DNA of 64,000 nucleotides, taken from positions 7,580,001 through 7,644,000 of the forward strand of contig LR990060.1 of NCBI GenBank assembly GCA_905147135.1, read 5' to 3'. This stretch comes from Blastobasis lacticolella (taxonomy: Eukaryota > Arthropoda > Insecta > Lepidoptera > Blastobasidae). Position 1 is the stretch's first letter. Each line of letters opens with the position of its first letter. The notes beneath the pieces are model-generated. The model did not search any database. It was not told where the DNA came from and saw nothing but the letters and a program-made list of their open reading frames with translations. The position numbers and the translations under genes were made by a program. Below are positions 43,346 through 53,861 of the stretch, one piece after another.

Positions 43346-44479
43346 GAGTAATCAAAATTGATAGAATGAGAAAAGCATCAAACTCAAATGTCAAACACGC
43401 ACGAAATTCACGATTTTTAGTCCATAGTAAACAACAGTAGAAGTGTAGAGTGAGACAGCGCTTTACATTTTGACGTATCTCTCTTTCTTGTTTTAATAAT
43501 TTTACGTATTTCGTGCAAAGAAATTTGACTTTATAGTGATGTACAATATAGTTATAAATATTATCGATATAAATTATTGTTGGTTGTGAAATGAGAAATG
43601 ATTTGTCTTGCCCCGCAAATAGTTGCTAGCGATAAAAACGCACACATTTGTGATGTATGGATGTGTCTTTGCCTTCCATAAAAAAAATCAAAAGTCCGAT
43701 CGACACGACAAGTCAGCCACCTCTTTTAATGTATGTAAATCATGTAAATAAAACAATTTGTAACTATTGTAGTTAGGTACAGAAGGAGAGGACGTAAGAA
43801 AGTTAACGAAAGGTAAAGTTTAAATCGTACATACGTAGGAACCTATTTATTGAGAACCTAGTTATAGTCGTATAAGTTAAAACTAGTAAGGACGACAAAA
43901 CAAAGTTAATGAAACACGTAGGTAAGATTTTTTATTAAGTTTTAATCTAAGATGATAAACGCGCTAGTGCCGTGGAACGTGGAATGCCTAAGTTATACTT
44001 ATTGTGCCTATTTTAGGGCCTACGTAGAAGTATGTTTCCTCCTTTGTTTTTGTTTGTTAAACTTCCAAAATTCTACAGTTATCACTAATTCTAAATTTCA
44101 CTTGGATTTCTGAGTGCTGCACATTTCTCTCTACATATAACAAACTTTTTACGAATAGGTAGATTATTTAAAGCACTGCAAAGTTCTAACGTCACACAAT
44201 TTGTCTAAATGTTCCAGCCGGCATTTTGTGGTAGGTAAGTATCTACATCATATAAGTACGCTGGAATTCTGCAAACAGTGTAATCACAAAAAAGGACTTT
44301 AATCCGAACTACAAAATAAAACTAAACATGAACTAGGTACTTACACCATAGTGCAGAACCGATTTTCATGAAACAAAGCTAAGTTTAGTGTAGCAAAGTA
44401 ACTGACTTTCAAATACAATAAAATAAATCTAAATCAGCCCACTAATTCGGAAGCCAGAATTAGGCGTCACTAGATACTA
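43346..44479. other. gene-free stretch upstream of PSMA5
   Basis: No gene was recognised. The first few hundred bases presumably hold the PSMA5 promoter, but no single motif stands out. Confidence 0.35.
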
Positions 44480-45010
44480 GCTATATCTAGTAGCTACTTA
44501 CAACACTGCGATATCCAATCAAGTGTGGAGATTAATTAAGCCAATGGCCTCCACTAATGTGGAGGAGGCTCAAGTCCAGCAGTAGACTGTCATGAGCTGT
44601 AATTTTTTGTAATAATGAGTCAAATCCATATGTCATGTCTACTATTCGTCTAGTTATAGTCAGTTTCTCACGGGAGCTATATATAACGATATTATACTTA
44701 CAATGCCACAGGCAGCCAAATAAAACACCAACACAATGAGTAACCTAACCGGCCGAAAAACGTCGGAAATCCCCCGACCATGTTTACATACTTATACTGA
44801 AATATTTTCTGAATTACGTACTGAACCAATTTTAATGATAAAACTCGATAACCGGCTTTCAAATAAAGAAAAGCTTATCAAAATCGTTTTATCCATTCGG
44901 GAGCTACGATGACACAGACACACACATACATAGACCTACAGATAAACAGACACACACATCAAACCAACACCCCTCTTTTTCGTAGGGAATAAAAAAATTA
45001 CACCCATTGG
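44480..45010 (+). mobile_element. family C LINE fragment and other repeat relics
   Basis: 44,480-44,605 ends in 'ccagcagtagactgtcatga' and GAGCTGTAA, worn family C. 44,815-45,000 ('cggctttcaaataaagaaaa', ACAGACACACACAT, 'cccctctttttcgtaggg') is a typical degraded element 3' end. A related relic lies at 54,690-54,920. Confidence 0.45.
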
Positions 45011-46379
45011 CTTAATATCATCCTATGTCGATGATAAAACTCGTATTTATATGTTGAGGGTTAAAAAGTGATTACGAAACGGGTGTCATCATCTTTCGAT
45101 CTTTAAAGGATCCGAGTCACCGTAGTGGGCGGATAGTCGCCATAGAAATAAACGACAAAATATCATTATATTTATCTATTTTGGAGCCTTTGCGCGCATG
45201 TATATTATGCTGATTCTTGTATATTGTCATATGTATGTGTGTAATAAAGAGTTTTTACTTACTTATTATTACTTAGATCTTCATCAGCCTTTATCAGTCC
45301 AGTGCTTAGGTATAGTAGGTCCAGTGAATAGCTTAATGCTCTGCTTAACGAATTGTACATGTTTGTTGCATGTACGGGCTATCGGGCAGCTGCAGAGAGT
45401 ACTGACCCCCCAAACGTACATTTAATATAAGCCATTCACTGTGCAGTTATCTGTACAATCGTTGGCCGATAACATTTCGATTGTATAACAAAAGACACAT
45501 TAAATATGTGAAATAAGAGTGGCGGAGAAACTCTTTGTGATTTATTCTGAATCATAACTAATGACAAATTGTATGGTTATCAAAGACAAACGCAACAAGA
45601 CAATGACATAGGTGTTCCATTTACCTCTATTGGGTGGGAAACGTAAACAAAATAAGTAGGTACTTGTGTCGCTATTGTTCAAAATTGATAACGAAAATAG
45701 TAAATTCAATATTTCACAACTACATAGGTACAAATCATGTATAAATAAGGACATAATAATGATTTCACGTTAGAGTGATATTTTGTTTCGTCGAGTTCAC
45801 TTGTCAAACTTGTTCACTTAGTAACTTACTTGTGCATTGTTACCGGCCTGTGCAACGTGGGGTTGGTTGGTAAGCCACAAAATATTTTCAAAATTAAAAC
45901 TTTTTAGCGGCCTAGGCCCGAACCACTACCGTTGCTTAGCTAGGATCTGCAGCACGACCACACAATACACTAATACCTACAATGTATTGTGACGCCTAAC
46001 CAGCCTAGGCACGCCCAGGATAAACTAATACTGTCTTGGGATAAACCCGCAATAAAGAGCTTGCCTAAAAAGTCCTAGTCAAAAAACCCAGAATCGCCAG
46101 CAACGAAATTAATAAAAATGGGTTCACTATAGTAAACTCATGTTTTTAAAAAATCATCCCCCTATATAGAAGTTATACTAGATATAGTAATGTAGACATT
46201 ATACTGTATGAGAATTGTACCTTCATCGTTTTTCTTGACGTTTATTTTATCACTATCACTTTATTAAATCATAATACTTATATTAAAAAGTGTAAAAATA
46301 TATACCCTTTAATACATATTTTAATTAATATTAACATTTTTTTCGTAATAATATTTTCATTCTATTACATATATCTATG
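45011..46379. other. gene-free AT-rich stretch
   Basis: No coding sequence, RNA or clear repeat was recognised. Confidence 0.4.
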
Positions 46380-46541
46380 TACAGGGTGTTACATACTATA
46401 TGAAGCCATGAATTGGATGGATAGCTAACGATAGGTACAACTATTTCACGCACGACAGAAATAATTGTACCTATCGTTTTAATACGTTTAGCACCCCCAT
46501 CCAGTCCACGGCTTCATACATATATTATGTAACATTCTGTA
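46380..46541. mobile_element. 162-bp inverted-repeat MITE
   Basis: Left end TACAGGGTGTTACATACTAT pairs with right end ATTATGTAACATTCTGTA. GAAGCCATGAATTGGATGG pairs with CCATCCAGTCCACGGCTTC, and CGATAGGTACAA pairs with TTGTACCTATCG. No ORF. Confidence 0.7.
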
Positions 46542-47770
46542 TATAAATTAATTGCAGTGCACTAGTCTTGCTAAAACTCGAAAACGGCTAGACCGATTTA
46601 AATAATTCTTTTTTTGTTTTGTTCGCTATAATGTTGGGATCGTTTAAACTATTTGCGCCATCTCGTGGATTCTGGAATGGCGGTAATCCTCATTATTTTA
46701 TAAACGTAACTGCTGCTGTTGGTTTGGTGTTGACAAATTCGGTTTGGTGTTTCCCTAAAAATATTTTTCTTTCGTACAGACCGCCCCTGTATTATAACAA
46801 ACAAAAAAAAAGAAGAATTATTCAAATCGGTTCAGCTGTTTTCGAGTTATATCGAGATTAACAAAGAGCAATTGATTTTTTGTATGGAGATTGTATCATT
46901 TATAAACAAAATATTTAGTCAAAATACCAAATAGATTTTGAAGTAAATTATTATATATGTTTAATGTACATATTATGAATATAATAATGGCATATATAAA
47001 ATTTCTGGGGACTCTGGTTTTTTTTTTAGCCAAGACCTTTATTTGAAACAAAGTTGTTTCGTACTCCTACATTTTACTTCTAAATTATATTTGTTGCAAG
47101 TTTAGGGCTGCTCGCTATTGAATTTGCTTTGCACACGTCAGATAAGCGGTGCATTTTTTTGGTATCGAAAATACCGAATTCAATATCAAAATGTCGGTCC
47201 AAAAATAACAATAAAGTTCCACTAATGAGTGGGCAGCGTGGACTAGCAGCCTAAAAGTTGCATACTACCTTTCAGCGCAGTTTCATTTCTCGCCCCTCCT
47301 TGCTTTGCCGCTCAGACCGAACTCAAACCACCCACAGGGCCACAGAACCTATCCTCTGGGGGTAAGAGAATAAGTTAGGAGTGCTTCATTGAAGTTTTCT
47401 CGGTTTCTTGCTTTAGATATACTTAGAGAGAATAGTAGTAGTAGAATACAAGGTTAACATTTTTATGCATTTTAATTTTAGCCATATACGAGTATATTCA
47501 GTTGCTTTTTTAAATCTTTGCTTACGCGCTAAGTTTGTCGTGGTGCTGATACGACAAGAAAGTAAATAACTAACATAGAACAAAATTGGCGGCACCCCAT
47601 GGCACCTATTTATTCTTTATTTAAAACAAAATACGAGATTTGCTGTGCGTCTTATAGCCTACGTCCGGTATAATGTTAACCGTACTAAAAGGGCGACACA
47701 TGTTTGTAAGAACGAGTAGCAGGTACAATATCCAATTCAAACAATTAGTCAGACAGTTGAATGCTCATGA
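46542..47770. other. gene-free stretch
   Basis: 46,565-46,870 ('aactcgaaaacggctagacc', ending 'gttttcgagttatatcgag') looks like a degraded repeat with inverted ends. The rest is unassigned. Confidence 0.4.
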
Positions 47771-48068
47771 GTGATTTGTGTTTAGAGTTTTATTCTTAGC
47801 ATAATATTCCACTAGCACAGGTGTAAATGTAAGGTAACTTCACTTGTGCCAAGTCTGGGTGTGATAAGTGCAACTGCAAGACAGAAATCAAAACTTCTAC
47901 CTAAAATAATAATACAACTTCTTCCCCTATTATTAATTAAGTTAATATGCAACTGAATAGAAGGATTTGATTCTACCAACAAATAAATCGATAAACCGAT
48001 CTACCAGACAGTACTTACTTCAATATGATCTCTGGCTTCGTCTAAGTATTGAATATTGGTTGTTTCAG
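47771..48068 (+). other. possible 5' UTR exon and intron of the GH31 gene
   Basis: A good donor (AAG then GTAACT) ends at 47,833 and an acceptor (TTGGTTGTTTCAG) ends at 48,068. Splicing these would join a non-coding leader to the GH31 exon, leaving ATG 48,095 as the first start. No ATG-plus-signal-peptide exon was found nearby. Confidence 0.3.
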
Positions 48069-51000
48069 ATCTAGAGAATACAGTAATTAGCAACATGCCA
48101 CCTTCCTCGGGTATTCTTGGTGGAATATCATCAATTGAAAAAACTGATACAGAGTATATGATAAATTATGAGACTGGGGAAAAAGCGAAACTAAACATAC
48201 TGAACAGTCATGTCTTCAAATATTTCATGTCCCCGTCGGGGGTATTTCCAGACTACCCAGAACCGATAAACCCAGAAGATACTGCGAAGATAAATTGCAA
48301 AAAAGTAAGCGAGTACGGCAGTAAGGCGTTTGAAGAGTCTGTGCTCAATCATCACTCTGATCACTATTTAATAAACGTCCATAAAATTACTTTAAAATTC
48401 CATAAGGCAAAAGGGTTGATGACTGTAATAGATAAAAGGACAGATAAAGAAGTTTTACATGAAATCAAACCTTTAACTTACGAGGAGCGTAAATCAAAGC
48501 AAACGTTAAAACAACACACGGATGAGTATTTCTTTGGTGGCGGAATGCAAAATGGAAGGTTTAGCCATAAAGGAGAAAAAATACAAATTGTCAACACAAA
48601 TAACTGGATCGATGGGGGTGTAACTTCACCGTCTCCGTTTTATTGGTCCACGCGCGGGTATGCCATTTTAAGAAACACCTGGCAGCCCGGTTTATACGAT
48701 TTTGGTAGTCAAGACTCGTCGGCAGTAACTACCATACACGACGGAGTAGATTTTGATGCATTTTTTTTTATAAATCCTAACCCAAAAGACATACTTAATG
48801 ACTATTTTGAATTGACTGGACGTCCACTTTTTATGCCTGAATACGCATTCTATCAAGCGCATCTGAATGCGTTCAATCGAGATTATTGGGTTAAAGTGGA
48901 GAAAGGTGTACCTGGTGCAATTTTGTATGAAGATGGATTTTACTACAAAAGCTACCAGCCCAATCAGATTGTCGATAAAGATGGAATACTAGAATCATTA
49001 AATGGTGAAAAAGATAATTATCAATTTTCGGCTCGGGCCATGATTGACAGGTATAAAAAGCATGACATGCCATTGGCTTGGTTTTTACCTAACGATGGTT
49101 ATGGTTGTGGATATGGTCAAACCGATTCTCTTGATGGCGACATCCAAAATTTAAAGGAATTCGGGGATTATGCAAGACAGAATGGAGTAGAGTTAGCACT
49201 TTGGACAGAGTCTCAACTCGAGCCCAAGGATCCAGATCATCCTAAAAAAGGAGAGCGAGATTTGAGCAAAGAGGTGGGTGTGGCTGGGGTAGTTGCCCTC
49301 AAGTGTGACGTAGCTTGGATTGGCAACGGTTACTCTTTCGCATTCAATGCTGTAGATAATGCTACAAATATATTTAAAAGGAGCACAAGGACTGATACGC
49401 GGAATATGATAATAATGGTAGACGGCTGGGCCGGAACACAAAGATATTCCGGCATTTGGAGTGGAGACCAAACAGGTGGAGAGTGGGAATATATACGATT
49501 CCATATTCCAACTTATATTGGATCAGGGCTTTCAGGTCAACCAGTCGTAGGGTCAGACATGGACGGAATTTATGGCGGAAAAAGTAAGGAAGTTAACGTT
49601 CGAGATTATCAGTGGAAAACATTTACTCCGCTACAACTGAACATGGACGGGTGGGGCAAAATACCAAAATATCCTTTCAGTTTCGATGAGCAAGCTACTA
49701 ACATTAATAGAGCGTATCTGAAATTGAAATCCATGTTGATGCCTTACAACTACACTATTGGCCACGAATCTACGCATGGATTACCAATGATCAGGGCGAT
49801 GTTTTTGGAATTTCCCAAGGAAACTACAGGTTATACTACCGACTCTCAATACCAATACATGTGGGGGCCAAGTATTTTAGTAGCTCCCATATATAATCCT
49901 AAAGGATTAGTGGATGCGTCGGTCCGGGATGGGATATACTTGCCAGGTCAGAATCAAATATGGATAGACTTTTTTACCGGAGAAAAATATCAAGGTGGAA
50001 AAATATACAACAACATAAAGGCACCTCTTTGGAAGATTCCGGTTTTCATCAAAGACGGTGCAATTCTGGCAATGACCCGCCCAAATAATAATCCGTACGA
50101 AATAAAGCGAGATCTGCGTATATTCACATTATATCCTAACGAAAAATCAAGTTTTGAAGTGTATGAAGACGATGGCATAACATCGCATCATTTAGATGGT
50201 CACTATGCCACAACAAAAATAGCGATCAACGGCCCTCCCTCCAACGAAAAAGGCAGTGTGTACATCGATTTGTCTAATACTGAGGGATCGTACAAAAAAA
50301 TGGTAAAAGAAAGATACACGATCTTTCAAATAATGATAAGCAACCATATCACTCAGGTGAAGGCAGCCATTAACGCTGAACATATCAAGATATTGCATGC
50401 AGAATCGCGACAAGAATTTGAACAATTCGAAGACGTGTGGTACATCGATGATGACTTCATGATCAATCCATATCTCGATAAATTGGGCGGAGAAACGGGC
50501 AAACACAAGTTTTTACTAATCAAAATCAGGAAAACTGATGTGACAGCTAATTCTATTCACCTCAAAGTCAAGGGTTACGAAAATATAGGGACAATTTTCG
50601 GTAGCAATTCAAAACTTAATCAAGAGTTAAAGGCTCCGACTCGGGTATCCGTTACGAAAGAGGTGAACTCTTCGTCCATAACACTTACATGGCAGGCTGA
50701 ACCAAATGCTGCTTACTATGAAATCGAAAGAGACGGCGTAATCTTCACGAACATCAGCGACCCATTCGTAATATTCCAAAACTTCAAGTACGAAACAGTA
50801 CATCGGTTCAGAGCTCGTTCAGTTAACGAAGATGGGGTCTCGAAATGGACTGACTTTATAAGTGGAGTGACATCTGCAGATCCTTACAAACATACAGTAA
50901 AGGGAGTAAAAGCAACATGCAGTGTACCGTGCCAGCCAGGTGAGAAAATTATCAATTTGACGGATGGCGATATGTCTACACTGTGGCATACTTCCTGGGA

Positions 51001-51322
51001 AATGCCAGCTGAAGCCCATCCTGCTACTGGTAAATGCATCCAGTTGAATTTTGATCTTGGCAAAACATATAAAATTGAAAAGATGGAATATCATCCAAGA
51101 CGAAATGCAGGTAACGGGACAATTCTGAGTATACAGTACAGATATAGTAATGATGGAATTCACTGGACTCGTTTGTCGGATCCTATAGAATGGGCACGAA
51201 ATAATCAAGTGAAAACTATACAAGCCGGAGGGAATGAGATGAGATACGTGGAGTGGAATATATTGGACTCCGTGACAGGTTTTGCGTCTGGCAAGCAGGC
51301 TTTGTTCTTTAAGGCTGTGTAA
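48069..51322 (+). CDS. bacterial-type GH31 glycoside hydrolase with FN3 and F5/8C domains
   Basis: One uninterrupted frame ends at TAA 51,322. The first ATG is at 48,095, giving 1,075 residues; the exon probably opens at the acceptor ending 48,068. From that ATG: an N-terminal beta-sandwich (about 5-250), a TIM barrel with PNDGYGCGYG, nucleophile Asp about 405 in ALKCDVAW, and acid/base Asp about 458 in GIWSGDQTGGEW, then SDMDGIYGG. Beta domains with VYEDDGITSHH follow, then a fibronectin-III domain (about 846-930) and an F5/8 type C domain (about 930-1075), which binds sugars. GH31 enzymes retain configuration at alpha-linked sugars (glucose, xylose, galactose or GalNAc); the substrate here is not evident. 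The domain order and lack of introns are bacterial, and GH31 transfer from bacteria to Lepidoptera has been reported. Both catalytic acids and the full length are intact. No clear signal peptide was seen. Confidence 0.88.
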
Positions 51323-51620
51323 CTGTTATGTGCCTTAAGTATTAATACAAATATTATTAAAGTATTACTAAAAATATTATCCCTAACTATACGTAAGCAT
51401 TATAAAGACTTATTTTTGTATAAGTAATTATATTATATCTATGTAGAAATCACCATTCCAAAGCAAGCTTCAACATTTATTCGTCAGATTGTCTTGCATT
51501 GTATAGCTGTGGTAGTGTCAAACAAACCATTATAGATTTTCATAAAATAACTTCCATATTTTTTTAAGTGCCTATTATACTGTATTATGTTCTTAAATGA
51601 TTACCTCTTATATTATGGTA

Positions 51621-51626
51621 AATAAA
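51621..51626 (+). terminator. poly(A) signal of the GH31 gene
   Basis: AATAAA about 300 nt after the stop, followed by a GT-rich stretch (ATTTGTGGTTT) at 51,642. Confidence 0.5.
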
Positions 51627-51734
51627 CAAAAAGTATACTAAATATTTGTGGTTTCATTAGATCCCGTGATAATAATTACAGATATTCCTTTCTACTATAG
51701 TTTAAACTCTTACTAGTTAGACTATTCCGATGCT

Positions 51735-51955
51735 TTTCACGGCCGAAGAGCGTCGGTGGTCTTGGCTAGCGGATCGCCTCGTAAACGAGAGGTACCAAGT
51801 TAGATCTCCGGTGCTGCCATATACCAATGACTTTTTTCTGAGTTACCTATGTGCATTAGTTGAACACTGATTGACCGATGCTCTTTAGGGAGTGCTCATA
51901 ATCTACGTGACTTGCTTAGTGGGGGGGAGAAGGGGTCATAGCCTGAGTTACGTAA
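51735..51955 (+). mobile_element. SINE family S2, plus orientation
   Basis: 'gaagagcgtcggtggtcttg' (tRNA-like head), 'cgagaggtaccaagttagat', 'tgagttacctatgtgcatta' and 'accgatgctctttaggga'. This is one of the few copies in this orientation. Confidence 0.65.
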
Positions 51956-52159
51956 TTTTTCTTTATTTATCATGTTGAGAGAAAAAAGCGCGAAATTTTA
52001 TCAATAAAGAAGACGTTGATTATCCGAAGCAACGGTGAGAAATCAAATGATCTCATGGCTGTACACGAGCATGATGTTTTCCATGTGAGGACTGATTCAG
52101 AGAAATGGTTACAGCTACCATTTGCAATTTCCGCAGATTTATAATTTTGACGTGCAAAT

Positions 52160-52620
52160 TTAAAATGCAGTAAGTGCATTTTTTCACTTTTGTTTTTATT
52201 CTACTTTCGGAAACGAGATCTACTCGAATCAAAGACCCGTTTTTTGATACCAACTCTAAAATGGAAAAAATATAAGCTATAAACGCAGTAAGATCATTAA
52301 TGAGTCGCAAGTGCATAACATTAACGCAGTGAGTGATAATGTTGCAAAGAAATAAATAAAATCATAACCCAAATTTACGATACGCTTAGTATAAACGCAG
52401 TAGATACAACTATGAAACTTTTTACGTAAGTAAGAAAGTAACCTTTGAAAGAAATCCTTAGTATAAACGCATATTTTCTTCTTAATTACTTAACAAAAGT
52501 TAAGGTGAAATATCTTAATTAACATTGGTTCCTTGCTAATATTGCAGTATGTGATCCTACTGCAGCGCTTTGCTGCGATTAACATAACCGCAGTAAGTAA
52601 CATAACTTACTGCGTTTATA
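52160..52620. repeat. scattered CGCAGTAAGT motif cluster
   Basis: AAACGCAGTAAG and variants occur at 52,281, 52,323, 52,393, 52,465, 52,543 and 52,588, with reverse copies near 52,170 and 52,606. The pair at 52,589-52,614 forms a 10-bp inverted repeat (CGCAGTAAGT...ACTTACTGCG). Confidence 0.5.
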
Positions 52621-52878
52621 GGTTGTGAACATGTACATTTTACTTGACGTTTCCACTACTCTAATTGTTTTGCGGTAATATCTCCCTTAAATAATTAAAA
52701 ATCTTCTATTTTAATGTTAAAATCAAGATCTGCCCGTTTTCTTCTACCAAAAAAGTAATTTCAACCGTTATTTTTGTCAAAACAAAATTTGTTACATAAA
52801 AAATAAATACCTGTACTATAAACAAGTTTTTCTCAAAACTAGGAAAATGCACTCACTGCATTTTAATTTTGCACGGCA

Positions 52879-52922
52879 GAATTATTAAAACAGTACTTGC
52901 TGTGGTACTGTTTTAATAATTC
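52879..52922. repeat. perfect 18-bp hairpin
   Basis: GAATTATTAAAACAGTAC and GTACTGTTTTAATAATTC are exact reverse complements separated by TTGCTGTG. Confidence 0.8.
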
Positions 52923-52954
52923 TACTCGACTCGATTTGACTATTTTGTCGTATT

Positions 52955-53090
52955 GTTTTTTTATTGTTATATGGTAGGCAAACAAGCAAGTAAGCCACCT
53001 GATAGAAAGTGGTCGCCGCCGCCTAAGGACATTAGCAACACCAGGGGAGCCACAATGGTGAGACCTCTAATATACCTCTGGAATGAGGTA
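52955..53090 (-). mobile_element. family A LINE 3' end, inverted
   Basis: 'ggcaaacaagcaagtaagcc' to 'attagcaacaccaggggagc', then worn C-terminal codons. Confidence 0.6.
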
Positions 53091-53861
53091 CCTATGTCAT
53101 AATCCGAAGAAAACTCTCTCTCGTATGTCAATTGTATTCGTATTCCCAAAAGCAACAGAAAACACAAGTACGCCTGAGAACATAACCGGGATATTGACCC
53201 CAAGATAATTATTATTATTTATTATTCTAATGCTAAAATGTTCAAATGGTGCGCGCGGTAATATGCGGAAACGTACTCAAACTAATGTAAAATTCTAAGG
53301 ATGTTTACATAGTGTATCATGAAGTCGCGGAGTAGGAAGAATTTCGTATATTAAGCTGCACAGCTAGCACAAGAGCGATAAGTAAGAAAAGGCGCAACTT
53401 AGATACTGTTATATCTTTCATCTTAGTGTAGAGATAAGGAAACAAAGTTTCTATCGCGGCGTGAGCTGTGTCGCGGGTGCACTTGTACTAGTCGTGCCTT
53501 AACTATCAGTCGCTATCGCCTCCGCGTAAATACATTGCATCACGCTCGCAATTATTCAAGGACTTCGACAGGTCAGTGACCGCGACCGCACTTTTTTATA
53601 TTGCTAAGTTGGCAAACAAAACAATCAAGCGTACGGCCTGCCGGATGGTAAGCAGGTACTATATTCTTCTAATCGTCCTCATTCTAACAAAATCACTGAA
53701 CTGTAAGTAAACTATAAAACGCAAATTGCGGTCAATATGATTATATTTCAAATATTTTGTGCTTAAATAAAAATATTAATTCAATTTCCACTGAGTGCGT
53801 GTCCTATAAATTATGATATTTATTACACACAACTTACAACTTAAATCTATCACAAAAAACA
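53091..53861. other. gene-free stretch, 3' flank of TRMO
   Basis: A family-B scrap lies at 53,592-53,662 ('tttttatattgctaagttgg', 'gtacggcctgccggatgg'). A minus-strand AATAAA at 53,819-53,824, 38 nt past the TRMO stop, is a good poly(A) signal. Confidence 0.5.

Noticed and set aside
48056..48094. Start of the GH31 protein at 48,056
   Set aside because: That codon is TTG and lies inside a likely splice acceptor; the first ATG is 48,095.
49193..49504. Antisense ORFs inside the GH31 gene
   Set aside because: Shadow frames opposite a long real coding sequence, with no independent support.
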